Origin: Thunnus maccoyii
Taxonomy: Eukaryota > Chordata > Actinopteri > Scombriformes > Scombridae
Assembly: GCF_910596095.1 (NCBI RefSeq)
Contig: NC_056551.1
Span: 2,604,001 to 2,668,000 of the forward strand
Direction: 5' to 3'
DNA: 64,000 nt
Part shown: one piece after another, positions 48,201 through 61,954 of the stretch
Layout of the letters: each line of letters begins with the position of its first letter
Position numbering within the stretch: position 1 is the stretch's first letter
Made by a program: the position numbers and the translations under genes
Notes under the pieces: model-generated
Told to the model about the DNA's origin: nothing
Database searches by the model: none
What the model saw: only the letters and a program-made list of their open reading frames with translations

Positions 48201-50615
48201 GACCAATGTTGTGATTTTAATTGTAATTATTTTGTATAAATTAACTGTAAGGCCTGTATTTGTACTCTACATCATAGTATGTAGAGAACATATCAACCAG
48301 GAAGCAAAGATTTGTCTTTTCTCTCACTCACAGAATCAATAATTAACTACAGCTGAGTCAGTTTGCTGGCAGCTGAAACCTTCACTCACTACAGCTTTTA
48401 CATAACTTCTCCAAATATTTAACAGGAGAGATATAAAGATTTTAATCATGCTTCAATATAATATTTTACAGATGCATTGAGGAGTGTGGTGTATGATAGA
48501 CAACAGTGAGGATTGTCAGGGAATAGATGCTTGTTCTCTGGCAGTGGATGAGGAGAGCTGAGAACTGACCTGATGATGGTGTCTGAGAGCTGCAGGCCCT
48601 CCAGGCTCAGACACTCCAGCAGCCTGCAGCGACAGATGATGCTCTCCAGAGCTGAGGTGGGGATGATGGAGCTGGACAGGTCCAGTTCAGTTATCTGCAG
48701 TGTGCTGAACAAAAGGAAAAACACTACATGAGTAATACAATTTTACATCACTGCACTCCTAAAAAACAGCTGCTCACTGTAGATTTTAAGAAATGTTACT
48801 GAAATAGGAGTAAATAGTGCATTTGTTGGGGACTATTTTCAGCAGTGGATTCATCTATATTTGGTGTTATAGTGAGGATTTCTGGCAGCAGGATGGTGTG
48901 TGTGTGTGTGTGGGATTGAGTTGAAATAAACTATTGTGTGTGTTCATGGTGATGAAGGAACATGTCATCCAGTGCAGCTTAATGATGTTTTAACAACAAT
49001 GGAACTCTATGGCACAGAGGAAGAAGATGTATCGTCTTTTCATGGGATTTGTTGACAAGAAAATTAACCTGTTACTTGCCCAGATGAAGCACCACTAACT
49101 GCTGGACTCACCCTGTGCCTGTGAAGTGCAGATCTTCCACGAATGAGCGAGGGCAGCGCAGCCTGCGGACTCCGGTCTTCAGCACCTGCTGCAGAGCTGG
49201 ACCCATGTGGGTCAACCCCTCCAGATCCACGCTGTGCCACAGAGTCTCATCAAACCTGGGACAGAAACACATGCGGGTTGGTGTCATTGAGGAAGAGAGA
49301 GAAAACAAAAAACACAACAACACCATGTGCAAGTCGATCATTTTGGGGCCTGTGACAGCATAAAAAATAATTATGTAACTGGGTGAAATTGGGTGCAAAT
49401 GTAATAGAAACTGTGGAACAGCAGTAAATCAGGATAAAGTGAGTTAAGGATGAACGTTTCACCCCTGTGTCACTCTCTGAAAATGCATGCTGGTGATTGG
49501 ACACTCACACTAAGCGGTGCCAGCGCTTGCAAACTACAGACATCCTGAGGAGGTCATGCAGAGGGAGGTAGAAGAGGATCCTGAGAAGCAGCTCATCTGG
49601 AAGGTGGTCCCATGAAATGCCTGTAATGAATGAAAAAAAAAAAAAAGAGCAAAGAATGACGGTTTATCACAGCTACAAACAACACCACACCTGTACAGGA
49701 GGTCAGACAGATGTTTCCTACCTGAAGTGGATTCTTTCTTCCTCCTCGACCGCCTGGCCAGAACAAACTGGTTGCTGTCGTTCTCTTTCCCCTTTGTGAT
49801 GATGCGTTGGTGCTTGTGTGGAGGTGACCACTGCTGGATGAGCTCTGTTGGGGTGCACTCAGTGTCCAGACCCTCACCCAGACAGCCTCGGGTCTTGCGT
49901 TTGTTGACCCTCTTGGACTGGGACAACATGGAGCCCTGGAGACTCAGGCAGGGCAGGTCCTGCAGTGGCATGCTGGATGGAAGGACGAACTAATCAAACC
50001 CTCTCAAATATAAAAATGTTGACAAGGCGACACACAACACTTGTTCCTGTCGTTATGTAACAGCAGCTCAGAATAAGATTGGTTTGCGACGCTTTGAGAA
50101 AAGAACCTCTCTGCCCGCCATATTGCTGCAGCCAGCAGCGGGGTGACCGCGCCAATTCTAACTGCTAAAGAAAATATAACTACTCTGTCACTTCTGTTTC
50201 CAGCCATACATGAGTGCAGAGTAACAGCGACTGTTTATGCACATTTTCCATAGTTACTTTATTGTTTATTGAAGCAGGAAGGAAGCATAGGTAGAACGAA
50301 CGAAGGCCTGACTGACGAGAAAGCGCGGTATCGATTATTATTAGCTGAGTTTCACACTATAGCAGGTCTAGACAGCGACTACACACGCAGTTATTGCTTA
50401 TTACACGACTAACGTTACAAACTTGCACTTCACCTAAAACTAGCTTGAGAGATAAATGGTAGTTCTTCAACTGGGACACAACCGAGCCAGCTAACTCGAT
50501 AGTGTTGGCTCAGTTTCACATGGATGACTTGTTAAAGTTAACTTTAGGCGCTCGGATTACTGTTTTACATTTACAAAGTATAAAAACATTCTCAACCATA
50601 CCTGTCTTCTGGCAT
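45258..50615 (-). CDS. skp2: S-phase kinase-associated protein 2 (F-box/LRR), 10 coding exons
   Basis: Substrate receptor of the SCF ubiquitin ligase; with Cks1 it targets p27Kip1 and drives S-phase entry. Coding exons: 50615-50602, 49972-49722, 49620-49509, 49255-49112, 48704-48570, 47406-47308, 47200-47073, 46968-46917, 45672-45565, 45477-45258 (1263 nt, 420 residues; human 424). All phases join. The short first exon (ATG CCA GAA GAC AG) brings in the start; the next exon gives [13 protein letters not shown], matching human HLQEIPDLSS. The F-box [17 protein letters not shown] runs from residue 90, then VCKRWHRL. Leucine-rich repeats follow: [74 protein letters not shown]. The tail [10 protein letters not shown] resembles human TIARPTIGNK. 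It is tail to tail with nadk2. High confidence. Confidence 0.96.
45730..46010 (+). repeat. Dispersed repeat relative of the 850-1362 element
   Basis: In a skp2 intron. Shares 'ttggccactt.gggg', 'agagcaacattag', 'tccaatattcactct' and 'acacctgagaaatat' with the element at 850-1362. Confidence 0.55.
46180..46480. repeat. Dispersed repeat in skp2 intron
   Basis: Contains 'ctggtggcgctagagaaa', 'gggattcatcctctgggcacc', 'ttgttaagatatttctgtct' and 'ggactgacattg', a repeat motif set I recognise from fish introns. A related piece ('gaatcctactgatgt') is at about 43190-43560. Confidence 0.5.
48750..49030 (+). repeat. Dispersed repeat family A copy in skp2 intron
   Basis: Matches the copies at 14640-14880 and 40310-40620 over 'aacagctgctcactgtag', 'tttgttggggac', 'ggcagcaggatggtgtgtgt' and 'ctctatggcacagaggaaga'. 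Confidence 0.7.
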
Positions 50616-50820
50616 CTCCTTCTGTTCAAACCTTAATGTGTAATGTGTGGAGAGAAGCACACATTGAGTACGTGACTGTTTTCACTGCAGCCCTCCAACC
50701 GAGACTCTTTAAACTCACCGCCAGCAGCAGGGCGCCCTGGATTTACCACGTCACTGACGCGTCTGCACGCCGTACGTCCTACGTCATACGTCTGACTGAG
50801 TGGCAGGGGCATGTGTTTTC
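50616..50820 (-). promoter_or_regulatory. skp2 promoter region
   Basis: Upstream of the skp2 start on the minus strand, CpG-containing with several CRE-like CGTCA/ACGTC cores at about 50750-50795. No TATA box. The role is inferred from position. Confidence 0.4.
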
Positions 50821-52760
50821 ATAAAGTATTTTCTTCCCTCGTTATATATCCATGATGTTTAATAGTTAGAATGTGAAAAATTGAAATACCGGTTACAATG
50901 CAAGTACACCTGTGATAAATACCAGCTACCTTTCCTATTAATGTTCATGTTATCGATGTAATATTATTTGTTTGTCTTGACTCAGTTATATGGTCATTTA
51001 TGAGAATGTGATTTGTGTAGTTAAGCTGTAGCGGTCTGTTTTGTATGAAAAGGTGTTATTAATCCACCATAGAATCTGATCTGACACTGTACATATCAAT
51101 TATAACATTATACTTTATATCAATATATTCATCATTGTATAACACTATACAGGCGTTCTAATTCATGAATTAATCCACAAATAATGAGTTAATCTAAGAA
51201 ATCAAATATCTTTTTAACTACATAATTCTAACAAAGTGACACAGGCTGTATGGGTGGTCTGATCTTCAAGTGGGTTTCAGTGGGCTGGTCTGAGTCAGTC
51301 CTGGGTGGATTTTTATTCCAAATCCTGCCCAAGTTCAGGTCAACAAACATAACAGTGTCTCTGTGCTGTTTAGTAACTCACACATTACTAGAAATTCCCA
51401 TACAGAAGCAAGTATTGTGATCTTCAGTGTCCACTCATGAGGATCTGTGTTAGTGCATGCTTGTGCTGCCTATTTGACTCCCTCCACCACTGATGAGGAT
51501 GATGATGCCCTACTGGGGACATATTCTCCAAAAATTGATAGGTTGATCACAATTAATAGACAAGGATTGTCTATATTCATAAAACACATCCATTTACATT
51601 TTAGTTTTACAAAAGAGACAAAGAAATATTACAAATGCTCGACACAATTCCCATATCTTTCCATATCATATTTTTAATTGACTCATATTTAAGATGTGAG
51701 CAGATTTCATCTTTGCTACTTACAAGTGACAGGTACAAATTAGGTGCATTTTGTGTCATTATGGGTCCACATGAACATTGAAAAAAAGAGCGTACTTTTT
51801 TATAGTGATATTAAATCTAAAAGTCATTTGAGGCTACAGGGTGAGTCTGAGCCACCTGTGGAGCTGATGACCTGTTTCCATGATGTCTCTCCAAACAGAT
51901 AAGACCCAGCAGTATATTTTATACCTTTTCTTTCACCAATATACAGACATAAATACAAACTGTATGATTTACAGCCAGATAGTGCCAGTTTAAATTAAGG
52001 ACCATTTAAATATTACTATAATTACAATTCAAATTACACAGACAGTTCAAACAGTTCCATGAATTTATCTGTTGCTAACACTAGTGTTAGAATATTTACA
52101 CAAAGAGATGAGTGGGCCATGTGTGTGAAGCACATTGTTGAATATGGACGAAATAAAAGAAGAAAGCATAGAAAGAGGCTTTCATTTTAAAAAAGACTGT
52201 GAAAGGTAATATTCAAGTGTTCCAAATGCACAAGTAAAAACCAAAATAAACACAGAAGTCCATGTAGTCCATGTAGCACTTTTGTTGCCAACAGCTTTTT
52301 GTAGAAATAAGAAAGTATATAATAACTGTCAGGCGGCATCAGTGATTACTGAAGCGCACATAATATCAGTTTAGCTAGTTCAGCTCACATTATGGTACAT
52401 GAATGTACACCACTGCAGTTCATGTAAACACATTTGGCTTCAAGTAAGACTAAAGGCATGAGCTCGGCACATTTGTGCGGTCGTCCATAAGGCTCTGGGT
52501 GATGCTGGGGCCGATGTGAGGCCTGCCGCTGCCTTGGTCCAAACTAGCTGGCTCCTAGCATCAGCCACAGTAGAGAAGCTGACAGTACTGGGTGCAGCTA
52601 ATCCCTCTCTGGTAAACAACTACTACCACTGCCTGAAAAGCTAGTAGCACAAAAACCTCATCTATACTGGCAGAAATTAGAATTCTCCCACAAAGGAAAA
52701 CGTGTTTGTAAGCAGAACACCTGCCTAGAAACATTTTGAATTCACAAATTCACACTCCAT
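50821..52760. other. skp2-fpgs spacer and fpgs 3' UTR region
   Basis: AT-rich. The fpgs 3' UTR presumably occupies the right part. No other gene is recognised. Confidence 0.5.
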
Positions 52761-55700
52761 TTACTTGGAGGAAGCTGGGTCGAGGTGTTTGAGTACTCCT
52801 CCCACCAGGTGCAGGCTTCCGGTGATGAGGACGTGGATCTCGGCTACATCGCAGAGGGGAGCAGCTTTGGCCATGATGCTGGGTTTCACTGCTAGGACTC
52901 TCTCGGCTGGGTCTGCCAGCACTGAATCCCTGCCCTGGGTGATCCACTGGAGGGCGCTAAGGATGCAGGGGAAGACCAAGGTGTCTGCTTTCTTTTCAGG
53001 GACCAGAGGTAGACTGTCCTCGATCAGCAGCTGTGTGCCTTCGTTGTCCCCCGTGCTGTTGTGGAGACGCCAGCTCCTCTCGTTGTCCAAGCAGCGAGTC
53101 AACATGTTCTCAACTGAGACGTTGAAGTTCTGCTGGTCTGAGAGGTAACAAAGTTCACTGATTAATTTTTTTTTGTAAAACAAAAGCAAGATACAGTATC
53201 AAGATCGACATCAACAGCACTTTATACTTATGTTTGCATCCAACAACCAAGATACAAAGTGTTTGGATCTTTAGATAGAGCCAGGCTAGCTAGCTGTTCC
53301 TCCTGTTTCCAGTCGTTATGCTAAGCTAACCATGCCCTGACTCCAGTACTTGACCCACAGACATGAGGGTGACATCCATCCTCTTGAAAGGAATGCAAAT
53401 GCACACATTTCTCAAAATTCCTTTAAATAAACTTGAACCACTGTCTGTCTAGAGGTAGGAAATAAATAAATACTATAGTATGCCTCGGAAAATTAACAGT
53501 CATGGAAAAAGCATTTGATTTGTAGTTCATAGGAGAAAATGTGCAAAACAACTGGCATGGTCCATTATCATTTTCAGTAGGCAACAGGCCCGATGATCTC
53601 ACCTGCATTACAAGAAGCGATGGCTTCAGTGATGTTTGGGCAGAACACAGCAAAGTCAAAATGACACGGCTGAAAAGGAACACAACACAAAGTAGAAAAG
53701 CACCATATTACTTAACAAGCAACACAAGAGTCAGTCCAGCATTAATGCCCAAACTAGGTAAAACAGACTTGTCTTCATCCATTTAGGGCTAACTGTAGGA
53801 GTGGCCATCAGATCACATGCTTCTGCACCTGCGCCACTGATCTTTTCATGGTCAAGTATCAATGATATTTTAGTTTATTTCAACTTAACTCCACTGCAGG
53901 TCTGTGTCATGTTATCATTCAACGCATACTGTAGCCTAGTCTGTCATTGAGTGCCTTAATATGCACACTTGTGTCCTTGTTGTGATCTTAACTTGAGTCT
54001 AATCTTGGGATATACATCTTTGGCACCCCAGGCAACTGCCCAGCTCATCTATGCTTGAAAACAGCCCACCATATTTTTGCTTATTCATTCATTTTTAGTG
54101 CTGAATCTGCAAAGTTTTACATACTGGTCACTTGTTGTAAAGGTCCAGTATGTAGAATTTAGTGGCATCTAGCAGAAAGGGAATATGATATTCATAAGTA
54201 TGTTTTCATTAGTGTATAATCACCTGACAGTAAGAATCATTGCATTTTGTTACCTTAGAATGAGCCTTTCACATCTACATAGGTAGCAGTTCCTCTTCCA
54301 CGGAGCCCACCATGTTGCACGGCCATGTTTCTACAGTAGCCCAGAACGGACAAACCAAACACTGGCTCTAGAGAAGGCCTTTTGCGTTTTTCGGGAGTTT
54401 CACAGCCACCATAGGTTCTCCTACATGCTTGAAAGGGGAGGGTGAGGGGGGTGTATTCATTTGGTTGCAATCTGCAACCTCACCACTAGATGCCACTAAA
54501 TCCTACACACTGGTCCTTTCAGCAACAAATGTAAGTATCCTGCTTAATAGCTGTGAAGCCACTGGCAGAAGGTAGTTACATTATACTCACCACCAGTAGT
54601 TTAAGCATGGCTGCTGAGTCTCTCTCTCCAGTGGCATTGAACAGCAAGACTCTGGCCACAGGTCCACTGCAACAAAAACAAGGTTTTATACTATTATCAT
54701 TCTGTGAGCAGACGTCTGAAATGTTGGAGAAAGCACAGAGCAGCAGTTATCAAGCCTCATGGAGGTGCTTTATCACAAACAACCAAATGGCCTGATTTCC
54801 ATTTAGCCAGGCTCACATCAGCCTACAACCAATGTGGATGATGGGGCAGCAGGGGTACAGCCTCACGTAAAAAACATGTTACATGTTGTGCTGAGCTAAC
54901 ATTTAAAACATGTGGTCTTGTTGGGCGAGAGGTGCCATCTAACTATAAAGAAAGGAATCTCTGTATGTATGTGTGTTGTGTATCTCGACAATTGTTCATC
55001 CAATCGACTTGGTACACATGGTAGGTGTATTGCTGAAGACTCAGGGAAGTGCAGTGATGAGTGTGAAGTTGTTTGGATGAGCGGTTCTCGAGAAATGTGT
55101 TAATATACATCTGTTGAACTACTAGGCTACTTACAGTATATAAAAAACTCATTATTAAAATTGCAGAGTAAATAGATATGACACAGACATGGTAAAACTA
55201 CTCAACGTATATACAATGTCACATTAAGTTGCTTGATGGTTGAGTGTCATGTCATTAGCGAGTGATGTTCACCTTGCTTTCCTTTCATGCTGGGCAGCAG
55301 TCTCTTTGAACCAGTGTACACAGGCCTGCATACTGCGCATGGTATGAGCTCCATCCAGGAAGTAGGTGACAGGTCCGTGTTTCAGAGTCTGATTCCTACC
55401 AGGCCACTCTGTGTCTGCCAGCCCTGACACCACAGCAGAAAAACAGAAAACCACACTCTGTGATGTCACATTAAGCCTGATAACTTCACAAAATCTACTT
55501 CATAAGTATCACAACTACCAGCAGTATCATGGTTCTCTAACATTTGAAGCACTTTACTGTGTTTCGTCTTCAGGACTGACCTTTCACCATGATGGGGCTG
55601 GGCTTGAAGGATGTTGCTGGAAGTACACCTGTGCTCTTAACACTGGTGGAAGGAAAGCTTTCATCTGTTGAGAGAGGACAGGCTGTGGTGAGAACAGCGA

Positions 55701-58700
55701 CAGCTTTCAGGCCTTTTCATGGAATAAATTACATTACTGTATCTGGTAAAATGAAGGCTTTTTCTCATTCAGACATACAGGTAGGTGTACACTGTGGCTT
55801 TTTTCAGATATGACGACATTTACAGAAAGAATAGAGAGTGTGTGCACGTGTGATATTTTGCACCTGGTATAACTGTGTTTGTATAAGGTGGTGTTTTTCC
55901 CTTATTGTCCTGCACTGATCTGGCATGAGAAGAATCTAATCAACAACTTAGAAATGTGCACACTCACAGTGTTTTGTGGTTAATTAAACTGTATTTATTT
56001 TCTCTGAGCATTAGAGATGATATGGGATACATTTATGCTCTTAAAGTGGCTATAATCAATATTTTTATAACAATATTGTATCAAATGTGTGTGACTTATC
56101 ACCTGACTCTGCAGCTCCCCTCAGTTTTACAGAGCTTTAGAGGGAGTTTCAGTTAATTATTTAGCTGTCTGGCTGCAACTTTATTCTTGTGGTTCACTCT
56201 CAGTGCTTTCATAGCGTCTTTTTCAGCCACAGCAGGCAGCTGTTCTCAGAGAAAAAGCTCTAAAAAGCCACTGTACACTACCTGCTCAGCACCGAACAGC
56301 AAACAGACACAGTTACTAGTGACTAGATGGTGAATTTTAGCATTTAGCACTGTCTCTACTACTACCTTTAAATTGCAGTCAAATTTGCACAAGGTGCATG
56401 TTGAGAAAAGCTTTCAGGCTGTGTTTTGCCCAAAATTAGCACAGCATTGCATACAAAATTTATGTCCAAAATGTCTTAAATACATTTATTATATTCTTCT
56501 TGTCACTGACATTCAGTCCAAATGTTAGTTAACCACCCCTGTCCCACCTGGTAAACATCTTCTCTGCAGCCAACTGTGACTCAGCTGGAGGGCCAGGGAG
56601 GCATTGGAGCGCTGGTGCTGCCCTGCCAGGCCCAGATGTAAAGGTCCACAGTCTGCCTGGTAGCTCTCCAGCTCTGGACACACCCACAGAGGACACTACA
56701 ACAACAAGTTAGATTGTAATGAAGAAAAGTGAGCAGCTGAAGGAGACATTTGAAGAGACAAGTATTGACACAGGTACATTTCACTGAGCAATCCCTGTCT
56801 GAGAAGATTACATCAGTTAGTCTGAATGGTTACTAAACTTACTCTCCTCTCTTTGGCCCGGTCCTTCAGCACAGCCATTGCATCTTCTGGCTGTTTGACT
56901 GTGAAGGCAGGAACCCCTGTCTGAAATCATACGCACACCATAAACAGCCAATGAGATGACAGAACAGTTTAGAAGTAGAAATGTACCAACAATGTAACAA
57001 CAAGCGGTTTTAACTTAAAAGAACATCAATGTCCACCAAGTCTGAATTCAGGTATACAGCATCACTTGCAACTGACAGTCAAAGGTCAGTCTTGACTTTG
57101 GAAATGGTTTGACTAAACAAAAAAAACAAACTTAACTCAAGGTCCACTTACTTGTTTTTCCTGGAGCTTTCAACCACATCTAATGGCTTTTATCAGCAGA
57201 TGGAGTTTGCTCAGTTGTCATGGAGATGCGGTTCGGCTTTACTCAAAATCCTGGCTACATCAAAATTAACTCAAAAACCCCCTAATCTCCATCTCCATGA
57301 CAACCAAACACACGCCATCCATTGACAAACCGAAAGCTCTACAGAAAGATAGTAAGTGGACATGTAGTTCAGTTTAGATCACAATGACTCGACATATTTC
57401 TCTATAGTAACACACCTTAAAGATGCCTCCTTTTTGCCAGGCGATCTTTTCAATGGTGTCTCCAAGAATCTGAGTGTGGTCTATACCAAGAGAGGAGATG
57501 CCACACACCCATGGCCTCCTGTTGACACAAGAACATCGATAAAGTTATATTACAACATGGATAAAGCTGTAATAACATTATGTATTAGAAACATTATGAT
57601 GACAGTACATCAGTCACTTTAGGGTAAGAAGATAATTTCCCTCCTGAGTTCACACTAGTTTCTGTTGTGAAGATCTACTGACATTCACAGATAAAACAAT
57701 AAAGTGCAGTTACTGAATGCAAAGCGGTGCTTGCCAAAAGACAAGAACATTTGATACGCATCACTGCACCCAGTCCAGTGGTCAGAGGAGCTTTGGACTG
57801 TGGCCAGAGTTCAACAAGGAAACGGTATGTTGGAGAGCAGAGTGTTCACTGGATGATCTGATCTGACAGTTTGTGCAGCAGAATGAGAAAACTGACCCAG
57901 GATCATCATGCTGTTTCTGTAGATACTTATGAACAATTGTAGACGGCCTCACATTTAATCATCAACACTCGATATCCACTTAGGAAAACATAAATCATTC
58001 TGTCCTAAAAGTGGGTAATGGTCTTCAGACATCAGAACTAAACTAGTCTTCATTCTCTACTTTGCAACATATTAATGCTCCTCGTTTACAGACAGAAGTC
58101 AGTTCTGAAACTTAGGCCATTTAAGGGAAAATAAATGAACAAAATTTGTGATCAAGAGTGTACAGAACATCAAATTCTAGTTGATTATTTCCAGACTGAG
58201 TGAGTCAATTACAACTGACAGCAGCTTTGCATTAGAGTCGACCTTTAAAAGGAGAATCTTACCGTATAATGTTAGTACAGTCGTATGCTCCACCAATTCC
58301 AACTTCAATCACAGCTAAATCCACCTGGAAAAAAGAAGTTGTTTAGATTGAAGGCAAGAAAGTAAGTAAAGAAATAAAATGTTAAAATGTAGTGAGCCTC
58401 GTTGGTCGATCGATCCTACATGCTGATCCAGAGCAAGACATCTCAACAACTACAGGCCAGACTGGAACTTTGCAGTGTATGTTGAGCTGTATGACTGTTT
58501 TATTGCCTAATAGTGAATCTAGAGCTTATGCCACCTATCTAGCAGCTGTCATGTATGATGTCCATAGCGAACCTTCTCCTGAAGAAAGACATGGAAGGCC
58601 AAGATGGTGAGGAAACGGAAGTAAGCTGGCATTGTCCCTCCATGGGCTTCCTGTAGAGGTCAAAGAGAAGGAAGAAAATGACTGCATCACTCTGCATCAA

Positions 58701-61700
58701 AATTTCTATCAAATAACACACACCAGTAAATACAAAAGCTTCAATTATGTTTTTCCTGTGTTTTCAAAAATCATGATCTCAGAACTTTCATCTAGTGTGC
58801 TGGATTTGAAATTATTTAGATTTTTGGTCTGTATGTCCAAAGCTTTTCAATACAGAAAATATCTACATGTGAATGGACATTGAGAGTTGAAGTGTTCCAG
58901 ATATCTGACAACCAAGTTAACGGGACATTTTGAACTTAACGTATGTCAGAAAATGTACTTGCAGTGCCAAACAGAAACAGATAGTTTTCATGAAATTTGG
59001 CACTATTGTTTTTCCTTTTTTCTTATTTCTATTTGGTATAAACTAGGGATGTGCAGAGATCCCAGTATTTGTATTTGTATCTGTATTTGTTGAGGCAGCA
59101 AAATTATTTGTATTCGAATGAAAGTGGAAAGAGGCTTAAAAATCCTGTTTTTGTTTTTATTACACTTTTAATTTTAGAAAATTAAAATGTTACAATAAGT
59201 GTTCATGAATAAACTACTGTACGAAGGAGGTCTTGAAGACGACTGCGCCGATTACTGAGCTAAAACTTTACTCATCACACACTTCCAATGACTTCAGAGT
59301 GAACTACATTTTATCTGCTCAAATGTACTGTCTTGAGTTACAGTTAAAATAAATACAGTGATTGAGCAAGATTCTCTGATTGTCTCTGTGACATCACTTC
59401 TCTACGCTACACTTTGTAAGTGTGTTTTTAAAGAGTGTCCATCAAAGTGTCTGAAATATTTAAGAAGTCTAACAGCTGAATGCTAGTAATGTGACCCAAG
59501 CATGCTGTCACATGAGGGTCACGCTCATCCTGACATGAGGGGTCTCATTTTGTACTCGACTCAATTACAACCTGTGACACTGATAATACACAGCTGAGGG
59601 GAGTTCTCAGGATGCACGAGTGACTAAAATGCCACAGAAATCAAGCTCGGTATGCCTGCCATTACTGTTAGACAAAGGTTAATCCACTGAACCGTCTCCC
59701 CCGAGTGAAGTAAATGAATAGCCATGGTTAGCAACAACAGGTACAGTTAACACGGAGAACTGGCTGTGTTTTAAACATATACATCTCTGCTTTGCTACAT
59801 GGACCCACCTTAGTTTCATCCAGCCGTCCATAAACCTGCCAGAAGTATTTAGTGAAGAGCTCTTTCCCAATTGGTTGTCCGTTGATTCGAATCCTCTCCC
59901 TGACTTGTACCAAATGTGGGGAACTGCAACCAAGACAGAAACATCACAACGAGTCTGCTGAGGTCAAAAACATACTGCACATGTTAACTTTGTTACTTAT
60001 ACCTATATATTTATGTTATTACACTTGCAGGTCCATGTAATAAATGTCATATCTTCAATCTGATGTGGCAAATTTGATCATTTTTGTATGAATATGTAAT
60101 AATACATGACATTTAAAACACACACACACAAACACAATCATTTCCTAGAAAATATGCTTCAATAATCTTTCCTCCTGCAGCTGCTTGTTGTGTTCAGGCT
60201 ACTCCAAATACTTCTGTTTTTACCTGCAGTTACTCTCTGTAATCTTTATTGGATGATCAAACTAATCAAGCTGATCAAAATGAATTATTAGAAGTGCTGT
60301 TGAGGGCATACACTCATACACTAGACTTCACTGTGTGACTGTGCCTCCAGGACAGTTTCAGGTTCAAGTTCAAGTTTCAAATGTATTTGTCATTCCAGCC
60401 ATATCCATATAGAAATACACATATAGTAGTACAAAAATATACTAACATACCTAGAAAACATGGTAATATGTTAATATGTTGTGCTGGATGTGCAGGGTAC
60501 AGCTGGGTGATGTGGAAAATTAAAGCATAAAAACAAGAAGACCCTTCCAGAATCTGTTAGACATTAGAATGAACTGTAACTGTCAATTTCAGCTGATATT
60601 GTTGAGTATTTAAAAATTCATTGAAGGAGATTTATGTCTAAGGATTATCTTTATTTTAAAGTTGACAAAATCACTGTGTTATTACAATGAGATGATTAAT
60701 GACAAAATATGAATATGCTGCTCAGCCCTAACTATGAGCATTGTTAAATGAACGTGGCCACATGCGGCCCAGACCTACTCTGAATGTGGTCTGAGTGATT
60801 GGATCTCAATCTGTCCTCAATGCGTCTTGGTTGCATTTACACCTGTATTTAGAGCTGTCCACTTGTGATGGGATCACCTGAGACGGATGTTAATACCAGG
60901 TGTAAACAGGGCCTATGTGTTCAATGGACCAATACTAGAGAGTTGAAGTGGTTGCATGTCATCAACCCCCCCCCCCCCCCCCCTCTCTCTCTCTTTCACT
61001 GTTTCCTCATCTCCCTCAATATTATCACACCATTACATAAAGGCTAAAGTTCCATGAAAAAAAATGTTGTCAGACAACTTTCTCTCTCGCACCTCTGTTC
61101 TGAACAGCACATACTGTACTGGCTTATAATTAAGCATAATTAAGCAGAGTACCAGGGACTCTGTTTTAGAATCACCTACTAAGCAACACTTAAAGTGGAA
61201 GAGTGTGGAAATATGAAGTTTAGTTTGATTATTAGCTGATACAGATTCATTGAAGCGAGTTTCCCCACTCTTATTGCTATATAAGAAGCAGCACAGCTAA
61301 CTGGAACTCAGCCAATGGTAGTTAACCTACATTTTTTACATTAGGATTGGGAAACGCTGTCTCTGGTTTCTACAAAACAAAAAGCATAAAGCCCGTGTAC
61401 TGGCAATGTCATGCCTCTGTATCAAACAGTGGAAATATTATTAATATGCTGCTATTTTACCTGTAAAATCCTGTGCGGAAGCCATAACTTCTCAGAATCT
61501 GCTCTGTGAACGCACATGTTGACCCCTGAAAAATGAACACAAGCACTTGAAGAGGACACCTTGATACCGCTGTCACAATAGTTTCACTGCTTCCTTCAAT
61601 GAACGGACGCGCGTTTGAAAACATGTTTGCATGACCTTCTGTCAGGGCTTGCATAATGTTAGCTTGGAGCTCGATATTAAAAAAAAGAACAGGCTGTCTG

Positions 61701-61909
61701 AATCTGAATGTCAACAAACACAAAAAGCTGTTTTATCCCCACTTATATCCATCTTCAGTTCTATATGTGAATGCATCTGTGTGTGACTTATGCTCAAAAA
61801 ACTACTAACTGAGCCTTTAAAATGTTACATACAACACAGCAGTCAGCTCACCTTGCCCTTTGTCCCGGTCACATGAATGATATTGAGATGATCTAGTTCT
61901 TCCACCTTT

Positions 61910-61954
<45 letters not shown>

